DNA of 5,620 bases from Actinomycetota bacterium (lineage in GTDB: Bacteria > Actinomycetota > Acidimicrobiia > Acidimicrobiales > Iamiaceae): NCBI GenBank assembly GCA_018268545.1, contig JAFDWI010000157.1, positions 1 to 5,620 on the forward strand, read 5' to 3'. Below the pieces are notes generated by a model, which saw only the letters and a program-made list of their open reading frames with translations, was not told the DNA's origin and did not search any database. The stretch's first letter is position 1. Each line of letters opens with the position of its first letter. Positions 1-4,903 of the stretch are shown here, piece by piece. Position numbers and translations under genes: made by a program.

Positions 1-381
1 CGACAACGCCCACATCGCCTCGGATTCGGACTGCTTCTCCCAGCAGACCGCCAGCACACGCTCGTGGATCCCCGACGACACGAGCGTCGACGCGACGATC
101 GCGGTCGAGCCGCCCACCGACCCTGCGGTGTGCACCCGCAACATCGGCTTGCCCGTCGCGCCGAGCGCGTCGGCCAAGTACAGCTCGGGCATCATCACAC
201 CTTCGAAGAAGTCGGGCGCCTTGCCCATGACCACCGCGTCGATGTCGGCCCACGTCATACCCGCATCGGCCAACGCGCGCGCCGCCGCCTCGCGCACCAG
301 TCCCGCCATCGACACGTCGTCGCGCACCGCCTGGTATTTGGTCTGGCCCACACCGACCACGGCAACCCGTTCACCGGCCAT
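1..381 (-). CDS. ltp3: Ltp3-like thiolase-fold lipid-transfer protein / aldolase subunit, N-terminal part (cut by window edge)
   Basis: The first 127 residues are visible; the rest lies beyond position 1. The start is ATG at 381-379, 7 nt after AGGAG (393-389), and its A is the last base of the upstream TGA (TGATG overlap). The N-terminus MAGERVAVVGVGQTKY, the segment GKAPDFFEGVMMPELYLADA (about residues 53-72) and HTAGSVGGST (84-93) mark the thiolase/SCP-x family and match my memory of mycobacterial Ltp3 (Rv3523). Where a thiolase carries its nucleophilic Cys (NNNCATGSSA-type motif), this protein has Gly87-Ser88. The only visible Cys, residue 113, lies outside that motif. By analogy with Ltp2, which works with a DUF35 partner as a retro-aldolase, I infer C-C cleavage of a steroid side-chain CoA thioester in the cytoplasm. 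The ltp3 assignment rests on recalled similarity and gene order; a generic acetyl-CoA acetyltransferase is the alternative. Confidence 0.86.
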   Translation of the reverse strand, partial: MAGERVAVVGVGQTKYQAVRDDVSMAGLVREAAARALADAGMTWADIDAVVMGKAPDFFEGVMMPELYLADALGATGKPMLRVHTAGSVGGSTAIVASTLVSSGIHERVLAVCWEKQSESEAMWALS

Positions 382-1442
382 CAGCGGTCTCCTTCCAGAA
401 CAGCAACGAGGTTCTGTTGCAGCGCGGGACCTTGTGTCGCGTGCGCAACCATCCGCTCGGACTCGCCCGAGGAGATCTGCCATGACGCCTCACCGATACG
501 GATGAGCCCCGCGGTGAGCATCGGGTTCGCTGCCAACGCGCCGCCCGAGCGGTTCACCACCGCGTCGTCGGGCACCCCCATCGCCCGACGAAGCAGCAGC
601 TCGTCGTGGCTGAAGGGCGCGTGGAGCTCCCACGCGTCGATCTCGGCGGGCACCACCCCGGCTCTCGATGCGGCGAGGCGTGCCGAGGGCACATCGGTGA
701 GGTCGCGATAGCCCAGCGCCATCGGGTCGATCCGATGGTCGATCCCGCGGATCCACACGGGGTTGTCGCACAGCTCGCGGGCCCGGTCGCCGGCGGCGAG
801 CACGATCGCGGCGGCGCCGTCAGAGATCGGTGGACAGTCCGAGCGGTGCAACAGGCCCACATGGTCGGGTTCGGCGAGCACGGCGGCTGCGGTCCGATCG
901 AAGCGCAGTTGCGCGTACTCGTTGTTCGCGAGCGCGTCTCGACGGCTCCGAGCCGCAACCTCGGCCATCGCCTCACGGGTCACGACGCCCGCATCGAGCG
1001 CGGCCGACGCGGCGAGCGCCGCGCACCCAACCGAGTCGAGCCACAGTGGGCCCACGGCGTAGGGGTCGAGTTGGCGGGACATCACCATCGCCAGGTCACC
1101 CGAGGACGACTTGGAGTACGAGTACACGAAGGCGGTGTCGACCGCGCCGGTCTGGAGTTTGACCCACGCTTCGTACAGCGCCCACGCGCCGTCCATCTCG
1201 ACGTGTGATTCCGAGATCGGCGGCCACGGGCCGATCCCGTCCAGTGTCGACACGAACGAGAACGCGTTGCCCGCCAGGTAGTCGGTGCTCCCCGAACAGG
1301 TGAACCCGATGTCACCGATGCCGATCCCGATGTTGTCGAGTGCTTCCCGGGTGACCGGCATGAGCATCTCGACCTCGTTGAGGTCCTCGACGGCTCGACG
1401 ATGGTGCGATTGGGCGAACGAGACGATCGCGACGTCGCGCAT
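381..1442 (-). CDS. ltp4: Ltp4-like thiolase-fold protein without catalytic cysteine; probable steroid side-chain aldolase subunit
   Basis: A complete gene of 353 aa from ATG 1442, or 354 aa from GTG 1445. GGAGG at 1456-1452 serves either start (9 or 6 nt away); I prefer the ATG, which shares one base with the upstream stop. The thiolase fold shows in CSGSTDYLAGNAFSFVS, SDGAAAIVLA in the second half, and the C-terminal GPALQQNLVAVLEG. Catalytic positions differ from thiolases: the nucleophile motif reads ESHVEMDGAWALYEA with no Cys, the HDCF-type motif reads HAPFSHDE, and the usual GHP after the GG loop reads ANP (SGGALAANPMLTAG). Length and these motifs fit mycobacterial Ltp4 (Rv3522, 354 aa as I recall). 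Ltp3 and Ltp4 of rhodococci are known for removing side chains of C24-branched sterols. I infer that it pairs with the downstream Ltp3-like protein and the OB-fold proteins. The true substrate cannot be read from sequence. Confidence 0.9.
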   Translation of the reverse strand: MRDVAIVSFAQSHHRRAVEDLNEVEMLMPVTREALDNIGIGIGDIGFTCSGSTDYLAGNAFSFVSTLDGIGPWPPISESHVEMDGAWALYEAWVKLQTGAVDTAFVYSYSKSSSGDLAMVMSRQLDPYAVGPLWLDSVGCAALAASAALDAGVVTREAMAEVAARSRRDALANNEYAQLRFDRTAAAVLAEPDHVGLLHRSDCPPISDGAAAIVLAAGDRARELCDNPVWIRGIDHRIDPMALGYRDLTDVPSARLAASRAGVVPAEIDAWELHAPFSHDELLLRRAMGVPDDAVVNRSGGALAANPMLTAGLIRIGEASWQISSGESERMVAHATQGPALQQNLVAVLEGDR

Positions 1443-1993
1443 CACGCTGCACCTCCTCGGGTCGCCGGCCCCCAGGAGACGACGTGTCCGGCTTCGTCGA
1501 CGGTCGCGTCCGGCCGGTCCAGGGGCCGGAAGTAACGGATGCTCTCCAATGTCGCTTCGAGGTCGGCGTCATCGCGCCAGACCGGTTCGACCCATTGGCC
1601 GATCCGAACCTCATCTGGTGACGCTTCCTGGATGAGGTGCATCAGGAACATGTCGGCGCCTTCGAGCTGGATCAGGCCACCGACGTAGGGAAGTTCCATC
1701 ACCGAGCCGTGGAACGCGACGTTGACCACGCAATAGGAAACCAGCACACCCGGACCGGCGAGTTCGACGATCTCCGAAGTGGGTACACCGTGACTCGGGC
1801 ACGCCCCTCGCGAGGGCACGTACACCTTGTGGCAGATCGGGCATGCTTCGCCGAGGATCTTGTGTTCGAGGATCCCCCGCAGGAACGTGGTCGTCGCACG
1901 TCCCGCGGTGAAGTCGTACTCCAGGCGGGCGGGCGTGGCCACGCGGGTGACGGCCTCGACATCACGTAACGATTCGGGCAACACCAGGGTCAT
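1442..1993 (-). CDS. DUF35 OB-fold protein with N-terminal zinc ribbon (acyl-CoA-associated, Ltp partner)
   Basis: A 183-aa protein from ATG 1993. GAGGAG (2004-1999) lies 5 nt upstream and the start overlaps the previous stop as ATGA. A longer frame from ATG 2017 exists, but the conserved MTLVLPESL-type N-terminus and the Shine-Dalgarno favour 1993. An N-terminal helical arm (TTTFLRGILEHKILG) leads into a zinc ribbon with C51-x2-C54-x10-C65-x2-H68; the fourth ligand is His rather than the usual Cys. A beta-rich OB fold follows (SYCVVNVAFHG, LPYVGGLIQLEGAD, IGQWVEPVW). DUF35 proteins typically sit beside thiolase-like or MaoC-like enzymes; in the ChsH1-ChsH2-Ltp2 system the DUF35 domain binds and activates the aldolase. 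Overlaps on both sides (4 nt upstream, 1 nt with ATG 1442 downstream) suggest equimolar production with its partners. Family confidence is high; the partner assignment is inferred. Confidence 0.9.
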   Translation of the reverse strand: MTLVLPESLRDVEAVTRVATPARLEYDFTAGRATTTFLRGILEHKILGEACPICHKVYVPSRGACPSHGVPTSEIVELAGPGVLVSYCVVNVAFHGSVMELPYVGGLIQLEGADMFLMHLIQEASPDEVRIGQWVEPVWRDDADLEATLESIRYFRPLDRPDATVDEAGHVVSWGPATRGGAA

Positions 1994-2424
1994 GACGTCT
2001 CCTCGATGACGAAACATTCGATGTCGCCGATCGCCCCGACGCGCTCGTCACGCCACCGGGGCGTCACCCTCGTGCCGACCGCGATCCGGTCCGGCGATCC
2101 GGCGTCGACCACGTGGACCATCGCGGTGTCGGCGCCATCGAGACGGATCAACGCCCAGGCAAAGGGATGGTCGAGTGGCTGACGCGCGTCGGGTCGGGCG
2201 ACCCAGGCGCACGCGGTCACCACCCCGCCGGGGCCGACCTCGACAAGTTCGGTGAGGTCCTCGGCTGTCACCGGGTCGTATTCGATCGGCGGCACGATCA
2301 CCCGACCGTCGGCGCCGGTGATCCCGACCAGGATGCGCTCACGCAGCCCGGTGAGGAACGCCCCGACGACCGGACCGGTCGTGCGTTCGAACGGATACTC
2401 GATCACCAACGGTGCGCGCAGCAC
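1990..2424 (-). CDS. DUF35-like OB-fold protein lacking zinc-ligand cysteines (first gene of the ltp operon)
   Basis: I place the start at GTG 2424, giving 144 aa. AAGGGA lies 8 nt upstream, and the family-like opening LRAPLVIEYPFERTTGPVVG begins right there. The frame stays open to GTG 2511, but that extension is low in plausible protein sequence, has no good ribosome site, and would cover the likely promoter/operator. The helical arm (VVGAFLTGLRERILVG) and OB fold (ACAWVARPD, HPFAWALIRLDGAD, VGTRVTPRW) mirror the next gene. At the zinc-ribbon position the sequence is ITGADGRVIVPPIEYDPVTA, with no Cys. It therefore looks like a paralogous subunit that lost its metal site. The mycobacterial counterpart by position is Rv3521 (DUF35 family, about 303 aa as I recall). 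It ends in an ATGA overlap with the zinc-bearing paralogue. Its role as a structural or regulatory subunit is inferred. Confidence 0.86.
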   Translation of the reverse strand: MLRAPLVIEYPFERTTGPVVGAFLTGLRERILVGITGADGRVIVPPIEYDPVTAEDLTELVEVGPGGVVTACAWVARPDARQPLDHPFAWALIRLDGADTAMVHVVDAGSPDRIAVGTRVTPRWRDERVGAIGDIECFVIEETS

Positions 2425-2469
2425 GTCGGCGGTCCCTTGGTCCCCTGGAGTCGGCACGAGGCACGAAAC

Positions 2470-2483
2470 TAGAACAGATTCCA
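2470..2483. promoter_or_regulatory. KstR-like operator upstream of the ltp/DUF35 operon
   Basis: TAGAACAGATTCCA on the plus strand fits the sterol repressor KstR consensus TnnAACnnGTTnnA (from memory) at seven of eight fixed positions; GTT is ATT here. The flanks extend the similarity (acTAGAACAGATTCCAat) to an imperfect palindrome with 5 of 8 arm positions matching. It lies 45 nt upstream of the chosen GTG 2424, a normal operator position, inside an AT-rich island of otherwise GC-rich DNA. The minus strand carries TAGTTT (2471-2466) next to it as a possible -10 with no convincing -35. If real, the operon would be induced by steroid acyl-CoAs. Binding is not shown, and this bacterium may have no KstR. 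Confidence 0.48.
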
Positions 2484-2520
2484 ATTCCGATCCAGACGAG
2501 CCCACCCGCACCGGTCAGAA

Positions 2521-2548
2521 ACTGCGGCCGGCGGGCAGGCTTCGCAGT
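2521..2548. repeat. Short imperfect hairpin upstream of the ltp operon promoter
   Basis: ACTGCG (2521-2526) pairs with CGCAGT (2543-2548), and GCC (2527-2529) with GGC (2538-2540) across an internal TT bulge, leaving an 8-nt loop. It lies between the possible mazF terminator and the KstR-like site. Such hairpins are frequent by chance at this GC content, so function is uncertain; it could belong to the same termination region. Confidence 0.22.
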
Positions 2549-2579
2549 GGTGGCGGGCCCGCACCCCGGCGAAGAACCC

Positions 2580-2631
2580 TCGGTCAGCCGTCAGGTCATC
2601 GACTCCGGACGCGGATTCCGTCGCTGACCGA
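2580..2631. terminator. 9-bp inverted repeat, possible terminator downstream of mazF
   Basis: TCGGTCAGC (2580-2588) and GCTGACCGA (2623-2631) are perfect reverse complements around a 34-nt loop. The repeat begins 20 nt past the toxin stop in its direction of transcription and ahead of the promoter of the ltp operon, which is where a terminator would be expected. There is no T-tract, which is common in actinobacterial terminators but weakens the call, and the long loop is a drawback. A regulator binding site is an alternative. Confidence 0.35.
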
Positions 2632-2651
2632 CCTCCCTCGAACCGATCGGC

Positions 2652-2966
2652 TCAGAGTTCGAGCAGATCGGCGATCAACTCACGAATCTGGTGCAACGCC
2701 GTGACCCCGACGTTCCGGCCGGTCTCCTCGACGAGCCGGTCGACGCGGACCGTGGTCACCAGGTGCGCCTGGGCGACCCCGAAGGCGTCCACGTCGACTT
2801 CGGTCTGCCATCCCCGGTGAGTGGTCGTACACGGCACGACGGCGACGGCGAACTGATCGAACGCGAGCACGTCATCGGACGTGACCACGACCACAGGGCG
2901 GACGAAGCCGGGCTCGCTGCGGGCGGGTGTCCCGAAGTCGCACCGCCACACATCACCGGCTCGCAT
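2652..2966 (-). CDS. mazF: MazF/PemK-family endoribonuclease toxin
   Basis: A 104-aa protein from ATG 2966. The opening MRAGDVWRCDFGTPARSEPG followed by FVRPVVVVTSDD is the classic MazF start. Candidate active-site residues are Arg23 in the RP motif, Thr47-Thr49 in VPCTTT, and Glu56 in the WQTEVDV strand. The segment AQAHLVTTVRVDRL and the C-terminal helix LHQIRELIADLLEL are also typical. MazF toxins are ribosome-independent, sequence-specific RNases that stop growth when the antitoxin is degraded. An in-frame extension to 3017 (MPTRTVS...) would lie inside the antitoxin gene and does not look like the family. The start overlaps the antitoxin reading frame by 14 nt without a strong ribosome site, which implies translational coupling. 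The cleavage motif cannot be predicted from sequence. Confidence 0.9.
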   Translation of the reverse strand: MRAGDVWRCDFGTPARSEPGFVRPVVVVTSDDVLAFDQFAVAVVPCTTTHRGWQTEVDVDAFGVAQAHLVTTVRVDRLVEETGRNVGVTALHQIRELIADLLEL

Positions 2967-3186
2967 CGGCCACGTCGCTCGCTGCGCCGTCGAGCACGAC
3001 ACGGTCCTCGTCGGCAAGTGGTGCAGCCGCGAACTCGGCGCCGATGCTGCGACGACGCTCGGCGCGGATCATGTGAACGAGCTGCGCGTCGAGGGTGAGC
3101 CCTTCATTGTCGGCAAGACGACGAAGCGCATCACGCGTCGAAACGGAAACCTTGATGGTAGTCGACTTTGACGTACCCGCGGACAC
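2953..3186 (-). CDS. Ribbon-helix-helix antitoxin paired with the MazF toxin
   Basis: A 77-aa protein from GTG 3186. The ribbon-helix-helix fold is visible: strand TTIKVSV (residues 9-15), helix STRDALRRLADNEG (16-29), helix LDAQLVHMIRAERRR (32-46). An acidic, probably flexible tail (ADEDRVVLDGAASDVAD) is the likely toxin-binding part. Such antitoxins bind DNA as dimers, mask the MazF active site, and autorepress their operon. The same frame stays open upstream to 3726, but that stretch lies antisense to the neighbouring oxidoreductase gene and is not protein-like; GTG 3186 is the last start codon before the conserved strand. No Shine-Dalgarno is visible. The gene overlaps the toxin by 14 nt. 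The class (MazE-like RHH) is confident; I have no specific family name. Confidence 0.85.
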   Translation of the reverse strand: MSAGTSKSTTIKVSVSTRDALRRLADNEGLTLDAQLVHMIRAERRRSIGAEFAAAPLADEDRVVLDGAASDVADASR

Positions 3187-3204
3187 GGCGAACGGCGAAC
3201 GGCG
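3184..3204. repeat. Tandem 7-bp repeat (three copies) at the antitoxin start
   Basis: CACGGCG-AACGGCG-AACGGCG runs head to tail; copies two and three are identical and the first differs at one base. The first copy contains the GTG start codon of the antitoxin on the minus strand. Repeats at this place often serve as antitoxin operators in RHH-controlled systems, so autoregulation is a reasonable inference. Replication slippage in GC-rich DNA is the plain alternative. Confidence 0.5.
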
Positions 3205-3218
3205 ACTGGTCCGGCCGG

Positions 3219-3224
3219 TAGCCT
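3219..3224 (+). promoter_or_regulatory. Candidate -10 box for a leaderless oxidoreductase transcript
   Basis: TAGCCT fits the actinobacterial TANNNT -10 pattern and is followed by exactly 7 nt before the ATG at 3232, so a start site at or next to the A of ATG is expected. GGGAG (3227-3231) abuts the ATG and is too close to act as a ribosome site, which supports leaderless translation. No -35 element is evident. Confidence 0.45.
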
Positions 3225-3231
3225 GCGGGAG

Positions 3232-4287
3232 ATGAGCGACGGCTCCGTGATCCGCATCGGAATCCTCGGCGCGGCACGGATCGCGCCGGCTGCGGTGGTC
3301 GCTCCGGCCCGACGCGTCGACGGTGTCGCGATCACCGCGATCGCCGCCCGCGACCGGACCCGGGCCGAAGCGTTCGCTGCGAGGCACGGCATCGCCGAAG
3401 TCCACGATGACTACGCGGCGCTCGTCGACGACCCCGAGCTCGACGCGGTGTACATCCCGCTGCCCAATGGCCTGCACGGTGCGTGGACCGAACGCGCGAT
3501 CGCCGCGGGCAAACACGTGTTGTGCGAAAAACCGTTCACGGCGAACGCGGACGAGGCACGCCGGATCGCAGACGTCGCCCGCACTTCGGACCGGATCGTC
3601 ATGGAAGCATTTCACTGGCGCTACCACTCGATGAACACCGGCCTGCTGGAACAGGTCGCGGCCGGCGCGTTCGGCGACATCACCGGCGTGTCGGCATCGT
3701 TCTGCTTCCCCCTCGTCGACCGTCACGACATCCGCTGGAGCCGCCGCCTGGCCGGTGGGTCACTCATGGACGCCGGCTGTTATCCGGTGAACATGGTGCG
3801 AGCGGTGATGGCAGCTGCCGGTGCGGGCGAGCCCGAGGTCGTCGATGCCCGCGCCGCTTTCACATCGGGCGGTGTCGATCGGGCGCTCAGAGGCACACTC
3901 CGTTGGGCGAACGGAACCGAGGCGAAGATCCGATGTGGCATGTTCGACCCGTTCCACCCGGTCGACATCCACCTGCGCGTGACCGGCACGAAAGGCTCCG
4001 CGTTCGTGTTGAACCCGCTGGCACCGCAGTTGTTCGGGGCGACACTCACGCGCATCGGCGGACGGACGCGCCTTGTCCGAGCCGCACGACGTGCGAGTTA
4101 CACGTTCCAGATGGAACGTTTCCGCGACGCGATCCGCGACGGACGACCCTTCCCCTCCACCGTCGACGATGCCGTCGCGAACATGACCGTGATCGACGCG
4201 TTGTACCGAGCCGCCGGCGTGACACCACTCCCACCGACGCCGGTCGGTACCCGGTGCAGGCGTTCGCCGACGAGTTCGACGGACTGA
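3232..4287 (+). CDS. Gfo/Idh/MocA-family NAD(P)-dependent oxidoreductase
   Basis: A 351-aa cytoplasmic dehydrogenase of the usual family length. An N-terminal Rossmann fold shows GILGAARIA (residues 10-18) as the dinucleotide loop. CEKPFTAN (98-105) holds the family's catalytic Lys100 in the EKP motif. MEAFHWRYH (124-132) and GGSLMDAGCYPVN (175-187) belong to the substrate-binding domain and resemble dihydrodiol or xylose dehydrogenase-like members. These enzymes oxidise or reduce hydroxyl/keto groups of sugars, cyclitols or cyclic diols; the substrate here is unknown. The start is ATG 3232 with a TANNNT box 7 nt upstream. The last roughly 20 residues (PTPVGTRCRRSPTSSTD) look off-frame, while the adjacent frame reads GRYPVQAFADEFDGLMKAFGAR and stops at 4310, so a one-base deletion near 4222-4236 is possible. 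It is the first gene of a three-gene plus-strand cluster. Confidence 0.92.
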   Translation: MSDGSVIRIGILGAARIAPAAVVAPARRVDGVAITAIAARDRTRAEAFAARHGIAEVHDDYAALVDDPELDAVYIPLPNGLHGAWTERAIAAGKHVLCEKPFTANADEARRIADVARTSDRIVMEAFHWRYHSMNTGLLEQVAAGAFGDITGVSASFCFPLVDRHDIRWSRRLAGGSLMDAGCYPVNMVRAVMAAAGAGEPEVVDARAAFTSGGVDRALRGTLRWANGTEAKIRCGMFDPFHPVDIHLRVTGTKGSAFVLNPLAPQLFGATLTRIGGRTRLVRAARRASYTFQMERFRDAIRDGRPFPSTVDDAVANMTVIDALYRAAGVTPLPPTPVGTRCRRSPTSSTD

Positions 4288-4299
4288 TGAAGGCGTTCG

Positions 4300-4872
4300 G
4301 TGCCCGGTAGTGTCGAGCGCGTGACCGACGCGACAACGACCTATGTGCTCGTCGACGGAGAGAACATCGACTGGGCATTGGGCAGCATCCTGGACCGCAA
4401 ACCCGAGCCGGGTGAGCGACCACGGTGGAAACAACTCGTCGAACACACCCGCAACCGGTGGGACCAGCCCGTCCGGGCGTTGTTCTTCCTGAACGGCACC
4501 AACCATGTGCCGATGACCTTCGTCCAGGCCCTGATGGCGATGGACTACCGGCCGGTCCTGCTCAGTGGCGCCGCCGACGAGAAGGTCGTCGACATCGGGA
4601 TCCAGCGGACCCTGCGCGCGATCGCAGAACGTGGTGGTGACGTCCTGCTCGCCAGTCACGACGCCGACTTCGCCGCCGACATGGCGGCGCTCGCCCAGCA
4701 GGGACGGCGGATCGGGATCGTGGGATTCCCCGAACTCGTCAGCCACGAGCTGCGCGACATTCCCTCGATCGAGATCGTCGACCTCGAGAGCGACGCCGGG
4801 TCCTTCGACATCCGACTCCCCCGGGTGCGCGTCGTCCCACTGTCGGAGTTCGACCCGGCCGACTACCTCTGA
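4300..4872 (+). CDS. NYN domain (PIN-like fold) putative ribonuclease
   Basis: 190 aa from GTG 4300, which has GAAGG (4289-4293) 6 nt upstream, or 183 aa from GTG 4321, which is leaderless-like; both precede the conserved YVLVDGENID. NYN proteins are single-domain, metal-dependent nucleases with a PIN/FLAP-type acidic centre, related to LabA and to eukaryotic limkain/MARF1 domains. Counting from 4321, candidate metal ligands are Asp12 in VDGENID, Asp91 in KVVDIGIQRT, and Asp114/Asp116 in SHDADF, in the expected order. The C-terminus PRVRVVPLSEFDPADYL is typical of an actinobacterial subgroup I recognise but cannot name. There is no signal peptide or membrane segment. It sits 12 nt after the oxidoreductase stop and 31 nt before the dehydrogenase. 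The RNA target is unknown; membership is firm and enzyme activity inferred. Confidence 0.9.
   Translation: MPGSVERVTDATTTYVLVDGENIDWALGSILDRKPEPGERPRWKQLVEHTRNRWDQPVRALFFLNGTNHVPMTFVQALMAMDYRPVLLSGAADEKVVDIGIQRTLRAIAERGGDVLLASHDADFAADMAALAQQGRRIGIVGFPELVSHELRDIPSIEIVDLESDAGSFDIRLPRVRVVPLSEFDPADYL
4308..4313 (+). promoter_or_regulatory. Candidate internal -10 box for a leaderless NYN gene transcript
   Basis: TAGTGT fits TANNNT and lies exactly 7 nt before GTG 4321, the same spacing as the box before the oxidoreductase gene. It would allow the nuclease gene to be expressed apart from the upstream gene. The competing reading is GTG 4300 with GAAGG (4289-4293) 6 nt ahead, translated from the upstream transcript. 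Confidence 0.35.
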
Positions 4873-4888
4873 CCCCCGTCGACGATCC

Positions 4889-4902
4889 GAACCTGGAGGT
4901 TC
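4889..4902. promoter_or_regulatory. Palindrome enclosing the ribosome binding site of the dehydrogenase gene
   Basis: GAACCTGGAGGTTC has perfect 6-bp arms around a GG centre and contains GGAGG (4895-4899), the strong Shine-Dalgarno 4 nt before GTG 4904. In RNA it can fold as a 5-bp stem GAACC/GGTTC with a TGGA tetraloop that would hide part of the ribosome site; in DNA it could be a dimeric regulator site. Either role is inference. Confidence 0.4.
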
Positions 4903-4903
4903 C

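Noticed and set aside
64..711. 215-codon plus-strand frame opposite the ltp3/ltp4 junction
   Set aside because: Arg/His-rich shadow of the two minus-strand genes, with no domain and no ribosome site.
2425..2651. A small gene in the stretch between mazF and the first DUF35 gene
   Set aside because: I saw no frame with both a start signal and protein-like sequence; the stretch is better explained by a terminator-like repeat, a hairpin and the operator/promoter.
2252..2704. 150-codon plus-strand frame across the intergenic region
   Set aside because: Proline/arginine-rich translation, antisense to DUF35 and mazF ends, and it overlaps the operator-like site.
3187..3726. N-terminal extension of the antitoxin frame to give a 257-aa protein
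   Set aside because: The extension is antisense to the oxidoreductase gene and not protein-like; only the last 77 residues form an RHH antitoxin.
3483..4221. Upstream part of the third-frame open reading frame inside the oxidoreductase gene
   Set aside because: This part is an Arg/Gly-rich shadow. Only its last about 25 codons look coding, and those are reported as a possible frameshifted tail.
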